Program-made: the position numbers and the translations under genes
Notes under the pieces: model-generated
Told to the model about the DNA's origin: nothing
The model's input: the letters and a program-made list of their open reading frames with translations, nothing else
The model's database searches: none
Shown here: positions 17,404-26,951 of the stretch, piece by piece
Numbering within the stretch: position 1 is the first letter of the stretch
Layout of the letters: every line of letters starts with the position of its first letter
DNA from: Janthinobacterium tructae
GTDB taxonomy: Bacteria > Pseudomonadota > Gammaproteobacteria > Burkholderiales > Burkholderiaceae_D
DNA: 64,000 bases
Assembly: GCF_006517255.1 (NCBI RefSeq)
Contig: NZ_CP041185.1
Span: 3,410,001 to 3,474,000, forward strand
Direction: 5' to 3'

Positions 17404-17880
17404 TTACTTGGCAGCGGCGGCCTTGACTTCAGCGTCGGCCTTGGCCTTGGCTTCTGCCGTCTTGGTGGCGGCGATGGCTTTATCGGCGTTCGCTTCCACT
17501 TTTTCCTTGGCGACCTTGGCGTTGGCTTTCACGGCCGTCTTGGTGGCTTTCGCATCGGCTTTGGCATCGGTTTTATCGGCCTTGGCTTCCGCTTTCAGCT
17601 TGTCTTCCGCATCGGCGCTGACGACTTTGTCGTGGGCCTTGGCCTTGGTTTTATTGGCCTTGTGATGGGCGTCGGCTTTCTTGTCGTCAGCCTTCATTTC
17701 AGCCTTGGCGACGTTGGCGTCAGCCTTGGCATCGACTTTGGCTTCCGAAGCGGCAGCCTTGTTGACGTCTTTTTGCGCGGAAGCCTGGGCTTTCACGACA
17801 GCTTCGGTAGCCGGCGCGGTTTGAGCGAAGGCGGCGGTAGCAAACAGGGTGGCGATCAGTGCGGCGAGTAATTTGTTCAT
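17404..17880 (-). CDS. Exported Ala/Lys-rich (histone H1-like) protein
   Basis: 158 residues. The signal peptide MNKLLAALIATLFATAAFAQ is followed by a mature part made almost entirely of Ala, Lys, Asp and Val in KADAKA-type tracts, with a few His. It is predicted helical or disordered, exported to the periplasm. I chose the ATG at 17880, five codons inside the longest frame, because AAAGG sits 8 nt upstream and the signal peptide begins there. It has its own terminator. H1-like sequences bind DNA or polyanions, but a periplasmic location makes cell-envelope or polyphosphate binding as likely. Function unknown. Confidence 0.8.
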   Translation of the reverse strand: MNKLLAALIATLFATAAFAQTAPATEAVVKAQASAQKDVNKAAASEAKVDAKADANVAKAEMKADDKKADAHHKANKTKAKAHDKVVSADAEDKLKAEAKADKTDAKADAKATKTAVKANAKVAKEKVEANADKAIAATKTAEAKAKADAEVKAAAAK

Positions 17881-18095
17881 GATGAGACCTTTCAATATGG
17901 TTTAATTTTATTCTTACTAAAGGTGGGCAAAATGTTCAAAATTTGCCAGGCATCGCGCTGTTTCTGCATGTAGCGCAATGGCATGACTTCATAGTAAAGA
18001 TAACTGGCAAACCACACAGTGCGGTAGCGCACTCAAGGGAAAATATGTGCAATTCGGCAAATTTCCCCTTGAGCGCGGTCTGACGCTTCAGATCC

Positions 18096-19325
18096 TCATG
18101 CGCCCACGGCCAGCGCCGCATGACGGGCAGCGACCCATTCCTCATTGGCTGGCTCCACGCCCACCACGATGCGGCTGGCATCGCTGGAAATGCGGCTGGT
18201 GTTGCGCGCATTGGCCTGCGCATCGAGCACGGGGCCGATGAAACCGAGCTCGGCGCAGATGCGCTGGCGCAGTTCGGCGCTATGCTCGCCGATACCGGCC
18301 GTAAATACCAGCATGTCCAGCCCACCCAGCACGGCCGTCAGGGCGCCGATTTCGCGCACGATGCGGCGGATATACAGGGCCAGCGCGGCGCGGATGCGCT
18401 CGCCCGTGGCATCTTGCCGGTCCTGCTGCGCCAGCAGCACCGGCGGATCGGCCGACACGCCCGACACGCCCAGCAAGCCCGACTCGTGGTACAGCACATG
18501 CGCCACTTTTTCCAGCGACAGTTTTTCAATCTCCATCAGATAGATCACGGCGCCCGGATCGAGCGAACCGCATCGCGTGCCCATCATCAGGCCATCGAGC
18601 GCGGAAAAGCCCATGGTCGTGGCCACGCTGTGCAAATTCTCCATGGCGCACAGGCTGGCGCCGCTGCCCAGGTGGGCGACGATGACCTTGCCGCGCGCGA
18701 CAGGGCCAAAGCGCTGCTCCAGCACCAGCGACTGGTATTCGTACGACAGGCCATGGAAGCCGTAGCGGCGCAAGCCCCGCTCCCAGGCATCGTAAGGCAG
18801 GGCCAGCATCTGCTCGACCTGCGGCACCGTGTGGTGGAAGGCCGTGTCGAAGCACGCCACCTGGGCGATGTCGGGCCGCGATTCGAGCAGCACCTCGATC
18901 GCCTCCAGCGCGAACGGCTGGTGCAGCGGCGCCAGCGGCACAAAACTTTTCAGGTCCGCCAGCACCTTGGCATCGATGCGCACGGGGGCGAAATACTTGC
19001 TGCCGCCATGCACCACGCGATGCGCCACGGCGCGCAGCGGGCGCCCGGCCAGCTGCGCCACGACTTGCGCCCGGATGTATTCAAGGGCCGCGTGATGCGG
19101 CAGCTCCGCATCGAGCTGCAAGGCGACTGCCGGCAGGCCGCCGGCGCGGTAAGTGGCGTTTTCACGGCCGATGCCTTCGACCTTGCCGCCCCATTGCGCC
19201 TGCTGCGGCAGCACGCCGCCGGCTTGCTCGAACAGGGCGAACTTGATGCTCGACGAGCCGCAATTGAGCACCAGGATCAGGGCGCCGTCGGCGTATTCGT
19301 CAGCATGTTGGACGGATGCGTTCAT
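18096..19325 (-). CDS. ackA: Acetate/butyrate-type kinase
   Basis: Acyl kinase that makes ATP from acyl phosphate and ADP. It has 409 residues with the family signature LVLNCGSSSIKFALF near the N terminus, followed by RVVHGG, FDTAFH, GFHGLSYEY, HLGSGASLCA and GIGEHSAELR. I chose the ATG at 19325 because it overlaps the stop of the upstream fusion gene (ATGA) and lies just before the conserved core. It directly follows a phosphotransacylase domain, so the pair converts acyl-CoA to acid plus ATP. The substrate could be acetyl, propionyl or butyryl phosphate. It is last in the apparent FNR-controlled gene string. Confidence 0.93.
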   Translation of the reverse strand: MNASVQHADEYADGALILVLNCGSSSIKFALFEQAGGVLPQQAQWGGKVEGIGRENATYRAGGLPAVALQLDAELPHHAALEYIRAQVVAQLAGRPLRAVAHRVVHGGSKYFAPVRIDAKVLADLKSFVPLAPLHQPFALEAIEVLLESRPDIAQVACFDTAFHHTVPQVEQMLALPYDAWERGLRRYGFHGLSYEYQSLVLEQRFGPVARGKVIVAHLGSGASLCAMENLHSVATTMGFSALDGLMMGTRCGSLDPGAVIYLMEIEKLSLEKVAHVLYHESGLLGVSGVSADPPVLLAQQDRQDATGERIRAALALYIRRIVREIGALTAVLGGLDMLVFTAGIGEHSAELRQRICAELGFIGPVLDAQANARNTSRISSDASRIVVGVEPANEEWVAARHAALAVGA

Positions 19326-20740
19326 GGAGGCGTGCTCCGGTAATGATTGGCCAGCATCACGGCGATGGCGCACGAGGCGATCCGGCTGGCGCGCGAATCG
19401 GCGCGGCTGGTCAGAATGACGGGGATCTTCGCGCCCAGCACGATGCCGGCGCTGTCCGCGTCGCCCATGTATTCAAGCTGCTTGGCCAGCATGTTGCCGC
19501 TTTCCAGGTCGGGCACCAGCAAAATATCGGCGCGGCCCGCCACTTCCGAGACGATGCCCTTGACGGTGGCGGCGGCAATCGACACGGCGTTGTCGAAGGC
19601 CAGCGGGCCATCGAGAATCGCCCCGGTGATCTGCCCGCGGTCAGCCATCTTGCACAGCGCGGCCGCGTCCAAGGTGGCCGGCATGTCCGCATTCACCGTT
19701 TCCACGGCGGCCAGGATGGCCACGCGCGGGCAGGCCACGCCGATCACATGCGCCAGGTCGATGGCGTTGCGCACGATGTCGGCCTTCATGGCCAGGTTCG
19801 GCGCGATATTGATGGCCGCATCCGTGATGATGAAAGGACGCGGATAGGCAGGCGTCTGCATCAGGAAGCAGTGGCTGATGCGGCGCTTGGTGCGCAGGCC
19901 GGCGCTGGCGGCCAGCACGGCCGACATCAGTTCATCCGTGTGCAGGCTGCCCTTCATCAGCGCCTCGACTTCGCCCTTGCCTGCCAGCTCGGCGCCGCGC
20001 GCGGCGGCCGCATGGCTATGCTCGACGTCCTCGATGGCGATGCCGGCCAGACTCAGGCCAGCTTCCAGGGCCACAGCTTCCAGACGCGCGCGCGGCGCCA
20101 CCAGCACGGGCGTGATCAGGCCGGCCGCATGGGCGTCGAGCGCACCCGACAGACTCAGTTCATCGCACGGGTGGATCACGGCCACCTTGATCGGACCCAG
20201 CGTGCGCGCATGCTCCAGCAGGCGCCGCGTGCCGTCGCCGTTATGCAGGCGAACTTCAGGCAAGGTAGCGCGCACTCTTTCGATCTGTTCGGCGGGCGCG
20301 ATCACCTGCGCTTCGCCGTCGAGCACCACGGCGCCATGCTGGTTGACGCAGCGGCAGGCCAGGGTCACGTGTCGGTTGCGCGGCTCGCGCGCGGTGACGG
20401 TAACGCTGATGGCCAGCGTATCGCCGACGCGCACGGGCTGCAGGAAACGCAGGGTCTGGCCCGTGTAGACGGTGCCGGCGCCGGGCAGGCGCGTGCCCAG
20501 CACGGCCGAAATGAGGGCCGCGCCCCACATGCCGTGCGCGATGACGCCCTGGTAGCGGCTGGAAGCGGCAAATTCGGCATCCAGGTGCTGCGGATTGTCA
20601 TCGCCCGACATCACCGCGAACAGGGCGATATCGTCCATGCTCAGGGTGCGCGTGATGCTGGCGGTGTCGCCGATGGCGATCTGGTCGAAGGTGCGGTTAC
20701 GCACGATATGCAAATCATCGTCTTGGGTGGTAGTCATCAT
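19322..20740 (-). CDS. Fusion: MaoC-like (R)-enoyl-CoA hydratase + phosphate acyltransferase
   Basis: 472 residues. Residues 1-150 form a hotdog-fold (R)-specific hydratase with the hydratase-2 motif SGDDNPQH (catalytic Asp47 and His52). Residues about 165-472 are a phosphate acetyl/butyryl-transferase with IHPCDELSL, MKGSLHTDELM, ITDAAINIAPNL, DGPLAFDNAVS and VPDLESGNMLAKQL. The hydratase half interconverts crotonyl-CoA and (R)-3-hydroxybutyryl-CoA; the second half makes acyl phosphate for the kinase encoded immediately downstream with a 4-nt overlap. Such fusions are known next to DUF3141 and kinase genes. Which acyl group the transferase prefers cannot be read from sequence. Confidence 0.92.
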   Translation of the reverse strand: MMTTTQDDDLHIVRNRTFDQIAIGDTASITRTLSMDDIALFAVMSGDDNPQHLDAEFAASSRYQGVIAHGMWGAALISAVLGTRLPGAGTVYTGQTLRFLQPVRVGDTLAISVTVTAREPRNRHVTLACRCVNQHGAVVLDGEAQVIAPAEQIERVRATLPEVRLHNGDGTRRLLEHARTLGPIKVAVIHPCDELSLSGALDAHAAGLITPVLVAPRARLEAVALEAGLSLAGIAIEDVEHSHAAAARGAELAGKGEVEALMKGSLHTDELMSAVLAASAGLRTKRRISHCFLMQTPAYPRPFIITDAAINIAPNLAMKADIVRNAIDLAHVIGVACPRVAILAAVETVNADMPATLDAAALCKMADRGQITGAILDGPLAFDNAVSIAAATVKGIVSEVAGRADILLVPDLESGNMLAKQLEYMGDADSAGIVLGAKIPVILTSRADSRASRIASCAIAVMLANHYRSTPP

Positions 20741-20746
20741 GGCCTT

Positions 20747-23023
20747 CTAGGCAGAGGTAGTGTTCTTGGCAGGTTTGGCCTGGACAGCAGGCTGGGACGC
20801 AGTTTGAGATGCATGCGCGGCCGGTGGCAGCGCCTTCGCGTGCGCCTTGATCGCTCGTTCGAATACCTCCAGCATTTGCTGCAGGCTCGCTTCCTCGTCC
20901 GGCGTCGGCGCTTCGGGCACTTGCAGCACTTGCTGCAGCCATTCGCCCAGCGCGCCGATGGCATCCGGTTCGGCACGCGACAGCAAGGTCGGCAAGGCGG
21001 CGATGGCGGCATCGAAATCATGCAGCATCAAACGCGCCTGCTGGCGCACGATGCCGCGGAATTCTTCCATGCTGAAGCCCTGCGTGTACTGCGGCTTGAC
21101 CAATTTGAGGGCCAGGTTGACCCTGCGCTCGTCGGCGATCATGCGGAAGCGGTAGATGTAGAACAGTGCGCGCACGGCTGCTTCCACCAGGCCCCCATGC
21201 TGCATGTCCTCGTCCATCTTGCGCGTTTCGCAACGCACGTATTCGCAATGCTCGGGCGAGATGCCGGGATGCGGGCGCGGCGGCGAGGTGTCGCCGATGG
21301 CTTGTCCCGTCAGCGCCTGCACCAGGGGTGAACCGTACACCAGGTCGAAGGTCGTTTCCTGCACCGTATCGCGCCAGTCGCGCCAGCTGTTCAAGCCGGC
21401 CGTGATGGCGTCGGAGAAGGCCTCCTGCATGGCCAGCAACGGGTTGTCCGGCGCCACCGGCTGACGGTGAGCGCGCACTTTTTCCGCCTCCTTGGCCACC
21501 AGCTTGGCCAGCGGATTGTGGTCCGTCCAGCGCTCGTACGAGACGCGCAGCGGATGCGTGAGCTGCAGGAAGCGCGCCGACTGCGGCGTGACCATGGCGC
21601 GCACCCACGGCTGCGCAAACGTGCGGTACAACGCCAGGTTCACTTCGGACACGCGCGCGGCGGCGGCGAACTTGCGGTCATTTTCCACGCTTGGCTGCAC
21701 GATGGCGCGCACATCCTCGATGCCGCGGTGTTCGACCTGCAGCACGTAGTCGCCGCTGGCCAGGTCCGCGTTCGGCGTATCGGGCGTCTTGTCGACGATC
21801 CGCGCTTCGTAAATGCCGGCCGGCAGCAGATTGATCAGGTCGATATTGCTGGCGAATTTCTGGTGTTCCTTGTGGCCTACCTTGGCCGAGACGAAAATGC
21901 CCAGGTGGCCGATGCTGTCATGTACGGCATACACGATGGTCTGGTCGTGCAGCAGCACATCGTTGTCGTCGCGGTACAGGTCCGTGATCCAGCCCAGCGC
22001 CTGTGGCGGCGGCGTGATGTTGTCGCCGTTCGAGCAGAACACGACGATGGGCGAACGGATATTGCGCAAGTCCAGGCGCACGCCGTCGGAGGTGATCAAC
22101 TCCGCCGTGGCCAGGCGGTTGCCGATAAACAGATTGTCGACGATGTACTGCATCTCGACGTCGTTGAGGAACACGTGGCCGCCCCAGTATTTTTCAAATT
22201 CCAGGTAACGGGGCGCTTCCGTATCGATGTTCGCGTACAGGTTGTACTGCTTGCTCCACAGGGTGTTGGCCGGGTTCAGCTTTTCGAAATTCTGCACCAG
22301 GCTGGCGCCGTCGAAACGGCCCTTGCCCAGGTCGCCGGCCAGCGCCGTGGCCCAGCTGCCGCCCATCAGGCCGCCCGCGTAGCGCATGGGGTTCCGGCCA
22401 TGCCAGCCGGCCCAGTACGACACGGGCGCGCCGGCCACGATGATGGGGCCGAACAATTCCGGGCGCATGGCCGCCGTCATGAGGATTTGCCAGCCCGCCT
22501 GGCAATTGCCGATGACGACGGGCTTGCCCTCGCTGAGCGGATGCAGGGCGATGACTTTTTCCAGGAAGGACGCCTCGGCGTGCATCACGTCTTCCACCGT
22601 CTGTCCCGGCACGGGATCGGGCAGGAAGCCGATGAAGTAGCAAGGATGGCCGGCGCGCAGGGCCACGCCGATTTCGCTCTCGGCCTTGAAGCCGCCGATG
22701 CCGGGACCGTGGCCGGCGCGCGGATCGACGACGACGAACGGCCGCTTCGATGGGTCAGGCTCGGGCGCATCGGGCGTCAAAATGCGCGCCAGGCCATAGT
22801 TGACGGGGCGCGCCAGCTCCAGGCCGGACATCACCAGTTCGGCGGGGAAGTCCAGCACGTTCGGCACTTCCTCGGCCAGGTGCTCCTGGTACTGGTTGCC
22901 GCGCCGGCGCATCACGTCCGCGTACAGCACGATGCGCTGCCAAGAGTCGCGCGCATAGTCGCCCAGCATGCCCAGCGACGGCACGCCGCCGGTGGAGAAA
23001 AATGGAGCAGTTTCGATCTTCAT
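20747..23023 (-). CDS. DUF3141 protein: PHA-synthase-like alpha/beta hydrolase
   Basis: 758 residues. An alpha/beta-hydrolase core carries a Cys nucleophile in GNCQAG (Cys174), Asp334 in SNGDNITPP and His373 in SIGHLGIFV, the same Cys-Asp-His order as polyhydroxyalkanoate synthases. A long helical C-terminal part ends in a Lys/Ala/Pro tail. No signal peptide, so cytoplasmic. I chose the ATG at 23023 (MKIETAPFF) because AAGGAT lies 6 nt upstream; the longer frame adds five residues. Six bases separate it from the hydratase/Pta gene. It may build, cut or thiolyse PHB; its true reaction is unproven. Confidence 0.85.
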   Translation of the reverse strand: MKIETAPFFSTGGVPSLGMLGDYARDSWQRIVLYADVMRRRGNQYQEHLAEEVPNVLDFPAELVMSGLELARPVNYGLARILTPDAPEPDPSKRPFVVVDPRAGHGPGIGGFKAESEIGVALRAGHPCYFIGFLPDPVPGQTVEDVMHAEASFLEKVIALHPLSEGKPVVIGNCQAGWQILMTAAMRPELFGPIIVAGAPVSYWAGWHGRNPMRYAGGLMGGSWATALAGDLGKGRFDGASLVQNFEKLNPANTLWSKQYNLYANIDTEAPRYLEFEKYWGGHVFLNDVEMQYIVDNLFIGNRLATAELITSDGVRLDLRNIRSPIVVFCSNGDNITPPPQALGWITDLYRDDNDVLLHDQTIVYAVHDSIGHLGIFVSAKVGHKEHQKFASNIDLINLLPAGIYEARIVDKTPDTPNADLASGDYVLQVEHRGIEDVRAIVQPSVENDRKFAAAARVSEVNLALYRTFAQPWVRAMVTPQSARFLQLTHPLRVSYERWTDHNPLAKLVAKEAEKVRAHRQPVAPDNPLLAMQEAFSDAITAGLNSWRDWRDTVQETTFDLVYGSPLVQALTGQAIGDTSPPRPHPGISPEHCEYVRCETRKMDEDMQHGGLVEAAVRALFYIYRFRMIADERRVNLALKLVKPQYTQGFSMEEFRGIVRQQARLMLHDFDAAIAALPTLLSRAEPDAIGALGEWLQQVLQVPEAPTPDEEASLQQMLEVFERAIKAHAKALPPAAHASQTASQPAVQAKPAKNTTSA

Positions 23024-23039
23024 GGCTATCCTTTTCATG

Positions 23040-23065
23040 CAAACAAACGCCGGACCATTCCGGCG
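23040..23065 (-). terminator. Hairpin with T-rich tail between ABC permease and DUF3141 gene
   Basis: Perfect 7-bp stem CGCCGGA / TCCGGCG (23048-23054 with 23059-23065), loop CCAT, followed on the minus strand by TTTGTTTG. It could be a weak terminator or attenuator that lowers expression of the three downstream genes, or mark a boundary within the operon. Confidence 0.45.
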
Positions 23066-23071
23066 CGGGGG

Positions 23072-24196
23072 CTAAGCCATCTGGCTGATGGTCTTGCGAA
23101 AGCGCGCCAGCGCGAAGGTAAACAAGGCCGTACCGATGGCCAGCAGGGCCAGGAACGGTTTCCACACCACGTCGATGCCGGCGCCCCGGTACAGAATCGC
23201 CTGGCTCAATTCGACGAAATGCGTGGTCGGGGCGATCAGCATGATGTTCTGCACCAGCTCGGGCATGCTCTCGCGTGGCGTGCTGCCGCCCGACAGCATC
23301 TGCAGCGGCAGCAGCACGAGGATCAACAGCATGCCGAACTGCGGCATGCTGCGCGCCACGGTGGCCAGGAAAATGCCCATCGAGGTGGTGGCAAACAGGT
23401 GCAAGGCTGCGCCGCACAAAAACAGCGCGATCGAGCCTTCGATGGGCACATGCAGCATGCCGCGCACCACCAGGTTCAGCGACAGGGCGGCGGCCAGCAG
23501 CACCACCAGGCCCATCGACCAGACCTTGCCCAGCATGATCTCGGCCGGCGTCACGGGCATCACCAGCAAGTGCTCGATGGTGCCGTGTTCGCGCTCGCGG
23601 ATCAGCGCCGCCCCCGTCAAAATGATCGACAGCATCGTCACCTGGTTGATGAGTTCCATCAGCGAGCCAAACCACGCCTGGCTCAGCGAGGGATTGAAGC
23701 GCGCACGCATCACCAGCTCCACCGGCGAGACCGTCGTGCCGCGATAGCGCTTGGCGAATTCCGATATTTCGCCGGCGACGATCTGCTGGATGTAGCCGCT
23801 GCCGCTGAAGGCCTGGCTCATGCGCGTGGCGTCCACGTTCAGCTGCAGCTCCGCCTGGCGCCCGCCGAGCACGTCCGCCTGCAGCTTGGGCGGGATCGTC
23901 AGCACGAAGGTGTACTGGCCCGCGTCCAGGCCCGCATCGACCTGGCTCTGGTTGATCATGGCCGGCGGCGTGAACTGCGGCGGGAAGAAGGCCGAGGCGA
24001 TGCGCCCGGACAGCGGCGAACCATCCTCGTCGACGATGGCGATCGACGCCATGTGCAGGGTTTCCGGCTTGGCCGTGGCGGCCACGTAGATGGCCAAAGT
24101 GAAGGTGTAGAGGATCAGGATCAGCATCATCGGATCGCGGATCAGGCTCCAGATTTCCTTCACGCCCAGGCGGTAGATATTTTCAAGATGCCGCAT
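23072..24196 (-). CDS. ABC-2 type transporter permease (YhhJ-like)
   Basis: 374-residue ABC-2 permease. It has an N-terminal helix (MLILILYTFTLAIYVAAT), a large extracytoplasmic domain to about residue 175, and five more helices, with REREHGTIEHLLVMPVTPAEI between the first two of these, which is typical of export permeases. It starts one base after the stop of the RbbA-like gene and is probably co-translated. With the HlyD-type adaptor and outer membrane factor it should form a tripartite exporter. The substrate is unknown. Confidence 0.9.
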   Translation of the reverse strand: MRHLENIYRLGVKEIWSLIRDPMMLILILYTFTLAIYVAATAKPETLHMASIAIVDEDGSPLSGRIASAFFPPQFTPPAMINQSQVDAGLDAGQYTFVLTIPPKLQADVLGGRQAELQLNVDATRMSQAFSGSGYIQQIVAGEISEFAKRYRGTTVSPVELVMRARFNPSLSQAWFGSLMELINQVTMLSIILTGAALIREREHGTIEHLLVMPVTPAEIMLGKVWSMGLVVLLAAALSLNLVVRGMLHVPIEGSIALFLCGAALHLFATTSMGIFLATVARSMPQFGMLLILVLLPLQMLSGGSTPRESMPELVQNIMLIAPTTHFVELSQAILYRGAGIDVVWKPFLALLAIGTALFTFALARFRKTISQMA

Positions 24197-24197
24197 A

Positions 24198-26951
24198 TCA
24201 GCTCTCCTGTTTCTTCAGCAGCGCCACCGTCACGCCGAGGATCACGGGGATCGCCACGATCAGGGGCCAGAACGAGGCGTGCAGGTCGCCAAAGCCCAGC
24301 GCCTTGTTGAACACGCCGCGGCTGATATTGAGCATGTGCGTGGCCGGGTACATCAGGCCGATCGCCTTGCCCACGCCTTCCATCGACGAGACGGGATTGA
24401 GCAGGCCGGAAAACTGGATGGCCGGGATCATGGTGCCGATCATGGTCACGAACAGGGCCGCGATCTGGCTGCGCGTAAACGTCGAAGCGAACAGGCCGAT
24501 GCCGGTGGCGCAGATATTGAAGATGAACGTGGCGCCGATCAAGGTCAGCAGACTGCCCTTGATCGGCACGCCAAAGGCGGTGACCGCCAGCAGCGCCATG
24601 AGAGCGAAGTTGAACATGGCCAGCACGACGTACGGCACCTGCTTGCCGAGCAAGAATTCCAGGCGCGTGACGGGCGTCACGTACAGGTTGATGATGGAGC
24701 CCAGTTCCTTTTCACGCACCACGGACAGCGCCGCCAGCATGGCCGGCAGCATCAGCAGCAGCAGGGGAATCACGGCCGGCACCATGGCCGGCAGGCTTTT
24801 CACGTCGGGGTTGTAGCGGTAGCGCGTCTGAATGGCGACGGGATTGCTCATCGTGATGCCATAGCGGTGCAGGGCCTGGTCGGCCAGCCACAGTTGATGC
24901 ATGCCCTGCACGTAGCCCTGCACGGTTTCGGCGCGCATCGGCATGGCGCCGTCGATCCAGGCGCCCACCTGGGCTGGCGCGCCGCGCTGCACGTCGCGCG
25001 CAAAGCCGGGCGGAATCTCGATGGCCAGCGACAGTTCGCCGCTGCGCATGCGCTTGTCGATATCGGCATAGTCGCGCAACGGCGCGCGCTCGACGAAGTA
25101 GCGCGAACCGGCCAGGTTGTTCGTGTAATTCTGGCTCAGGGTAGTCTGGTCGTGGTCGAGCACCGCGTAGCTCAAGTCTTCGACGTCGAGGCTGATGCCG
25201 AAGCCGATGACGAACAACAGCAGCACCGAGCCGCCCAGCGCCAGCGTCAGGCGCACGGGATCGCGGCGCAATTCCAGCGTTTCGCGCCACATGTAGCTGA
25301 GCATGCGCCCCAGACTGAAGCGGCTGCGCTGCTGCTTCTGCGGTGGTGCCGGTGCCGCTTCCTGCTGCGCGGACGCCAGCGTTTCCGCCACTGTCGCCGC
25401 TGCCGTGCCGCCGCCCGCCTCTTCCAGGTAGGCGATGAAGGCCGCCTCCAGCGATGGCGCGCCCTTCTTGCGTACCAGTTCGGCCGGCGCATCGCTGACC
25501 AGGACTTTACCGGCATGCATCAGCGAGATGCGGTCGCAGCGCTCGGCCTCGTTCATGAAGTGGGTGGAAATGAAAATGGTAACGCGGTCGCGCCGCGCCA
25601 GTTCGATCATCAGGCGCCAGAAATTGTCGCGCGCGATCGGGTCGACGCCGGACGTGGGCTCGTCGAGGATCAGCATTTCCGGCTTGTGCACCATGGCCAC
25701 GGCCAGCGACAAACGCTGGCGTATGCCCAGCGGCAGGCTGTCGGGCAGGTCATCCATCACCTCGCGCAAGTCGAAGCGCTGCGCCATTTCGTCGATGCGG
25801 GCAGCGATTTGCGCTTCCGGCACGTGGAACAGGCGCGCATGCAGCACCAGGTTCTGGCGCACCGTCAGTTCGCTGTACAGCGAGAATGCCTGCGACATGT
25901 AGCCGACCCTGCGGCGCGTGTCGATATCGTTGGAATCGACTTCCTTGCCGAACAGCCAGGCCTTGCCTTGCGTCGCCGGCAGCAGGCCCGTGAGCATCTT
26001 CATGGTGGTCGACTTGCCGCAGCCGTTCGAGCCGAGAAAACCGAAAATTTCGCCGCGACCGATGCGGAAATTCACATGGTCGACGGCCGTGAAATCGCCG
26101 AAGCGCATGGTCAGGTCTTGCGCCTCGATGGCGACGTCCTGCGCACTGGCAGCGTCCAGCGGCGTAATCACCACAGGCTGATGGCCCGCGCGCTTGGCTT
26201 CCGGCAGCAGCTTGATGAAGGCCGCCTCCAGGTTGTCGCTTTGCGTGCGCGCCAGCAGTTCGGCCGGCGTGCCCGTATCGAGCACCTTGCCGTCATCCAT
26301 GGCCACCAGCCAGTCGAAGCGCTGCGCCTCGTCCATGTAGGCGGTGGCGACCATCACGCTCATTTGCGGGCGCTGCACGCGAATGCCGGCGATCAGGTCC
26401 CAGAACTGGGCCCGCGCCAGCGGATCGACGCCGGTGGTCGGTTCATCGAGAATGAGCAGGTCGGGATCGTGGATCAGCGCGCAGCACAGACCCAGTTTCT
26501 GCTTCATGCCGCCCGACAGCTTGCCCGCCGGGCGTGCCAGGAAGGGATGCAAGCCCGTGCTGCGGGTCAGCTGGTCGATGCGGCGCCGGCGTTCGGCGGC
26601 ATCGTGGCCGAACAGGCGCGCGAAAAACTGCAGGTTTTCCTCGACCGACAGGGTCGGATACAGATTCTTGCCCAGGCCTTGCGGCATGTAAGCGATGCGC
26701 GGACAGACATCGTCGCGATGGCGCGCGTCGCGCATGTCGCCGCCCAGCGCCATCACGCTGCCCTGTTGCACGACACGCGCGCCGGCCACCAGCGACAGCA
26801 GGCTCGATTTGCCCACGCCATCGGGCCCGATCAAGCCGACCATGCGGCCGGCCGGCACATCGAGGTCGATGGCGTCGAGCGCCACCGTCTTGCCGTAATG
26901 CTGGCTGACGCCCTTGATGCTGACGACAAATGGGGTCACGTCCATGGTCAC
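24198..26951 (-). CDS. RbbA-like ABC exporter: two ATPase domains fused to an ABC-2 permease
   Basis: 917 residues. The first nucleotide-binding domain has Walker [10 protein letters not shown], signature [11 protein letters not shown] and Walker [11 protein letters not shown]. The second has GSNGCGKST, a divergent signature [12 protein letters not shown] and [11 protein letters not shown]. The C-terminal third (from about residue 550) is an ABC-2 permease with a large periplasmic loop and a group of helices at the end. This is the RbbA/YhiH layout. Its start overlaps the stop of the HlyD gene (ATGA). It probably pairs with the second permease downstream and exports an unidentified compound. 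Confidence 0.9.
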   Translation of the reverse strand: MTMDVTPFVVSIKGVSQHYGKTVALDAIDLDVPAGRMVGLIGPDGVGKSSLLSLVAGARVVQQGSVMALGGDMRDARHRDDVCPRIAYMPQGLGKNLYPTLSVEENLQFFARLFGHDAAERRRRIDQLTRSTGLHPFLARPAGKLSGGMKQKLGLCCALIHDPDLLILDEPTTGVDPLARAQFWDLIAGIRVQRPQMSVMVATAYMDEAQRFDWLVAMDDGKVLDTGTPAELLARTQSDNLEAAFIKLLPEAKRAGHQPVVITPLDAASAQDVAIEAQDLTMRFGDFTAVDHVNFRIGRGEIFGFLGSNGCGKSTTMKMLTGLLPATQGKAWLFGKEVDSNDIDTRRRVGYMSQAFSLYSELTVRQNLVLHARLFHVPEAQIAARIDEMAQRFDLREVMDDLPDSLPLGIRQRLSLAVAMVHKPEMLILDEPTSGVDPIARDNFWRLMIELARRDRVTIFISTHFMNEAERCDRISLMHAGKVLVSDAPAELVRKKGAPSLEAAFIAYLEEAGGGTAAATVAETLASAQQEAAPAPPQKQQRSRFSLGRMLSYMWRETLELRRDPVRLTLALGGSVLLLFVIGFGISLDVEDLSYAVLDHDQTTLSQNYTNNLAGSRYFVERAPLRDYADIDKRMRSGELSLAIEIPPGFARDVQRGAPAQVGAWIDGAMPMRAETVQGYVQGMHQLWLADQALHRYGITMSNPVAIQTRYRYNPDVKSLPAMVPAVIPLLLLMLPAMLAALSVVREKELGSIINLYVTPVTRLEFLLGKQVPYVVLAMFNFALMALLAVTAFGVPIKGSLLTLIGATFIFNICATGIGLFASTFTRSQIAALFVTMIGTMIPAIQFSGLLNPVSSMEGVGKAIGLMYPATHMLNISRGVFNKALGFGDLHASFWPLIVAIPVILGVTVALLKKQES

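Noticed and set aside
21467..24310. 947-codon plus-strand open frame
   Set aside because: Antisense to the DUF3141 and permease genes. No RBS or family feature; composition is typical of a GC shadow.
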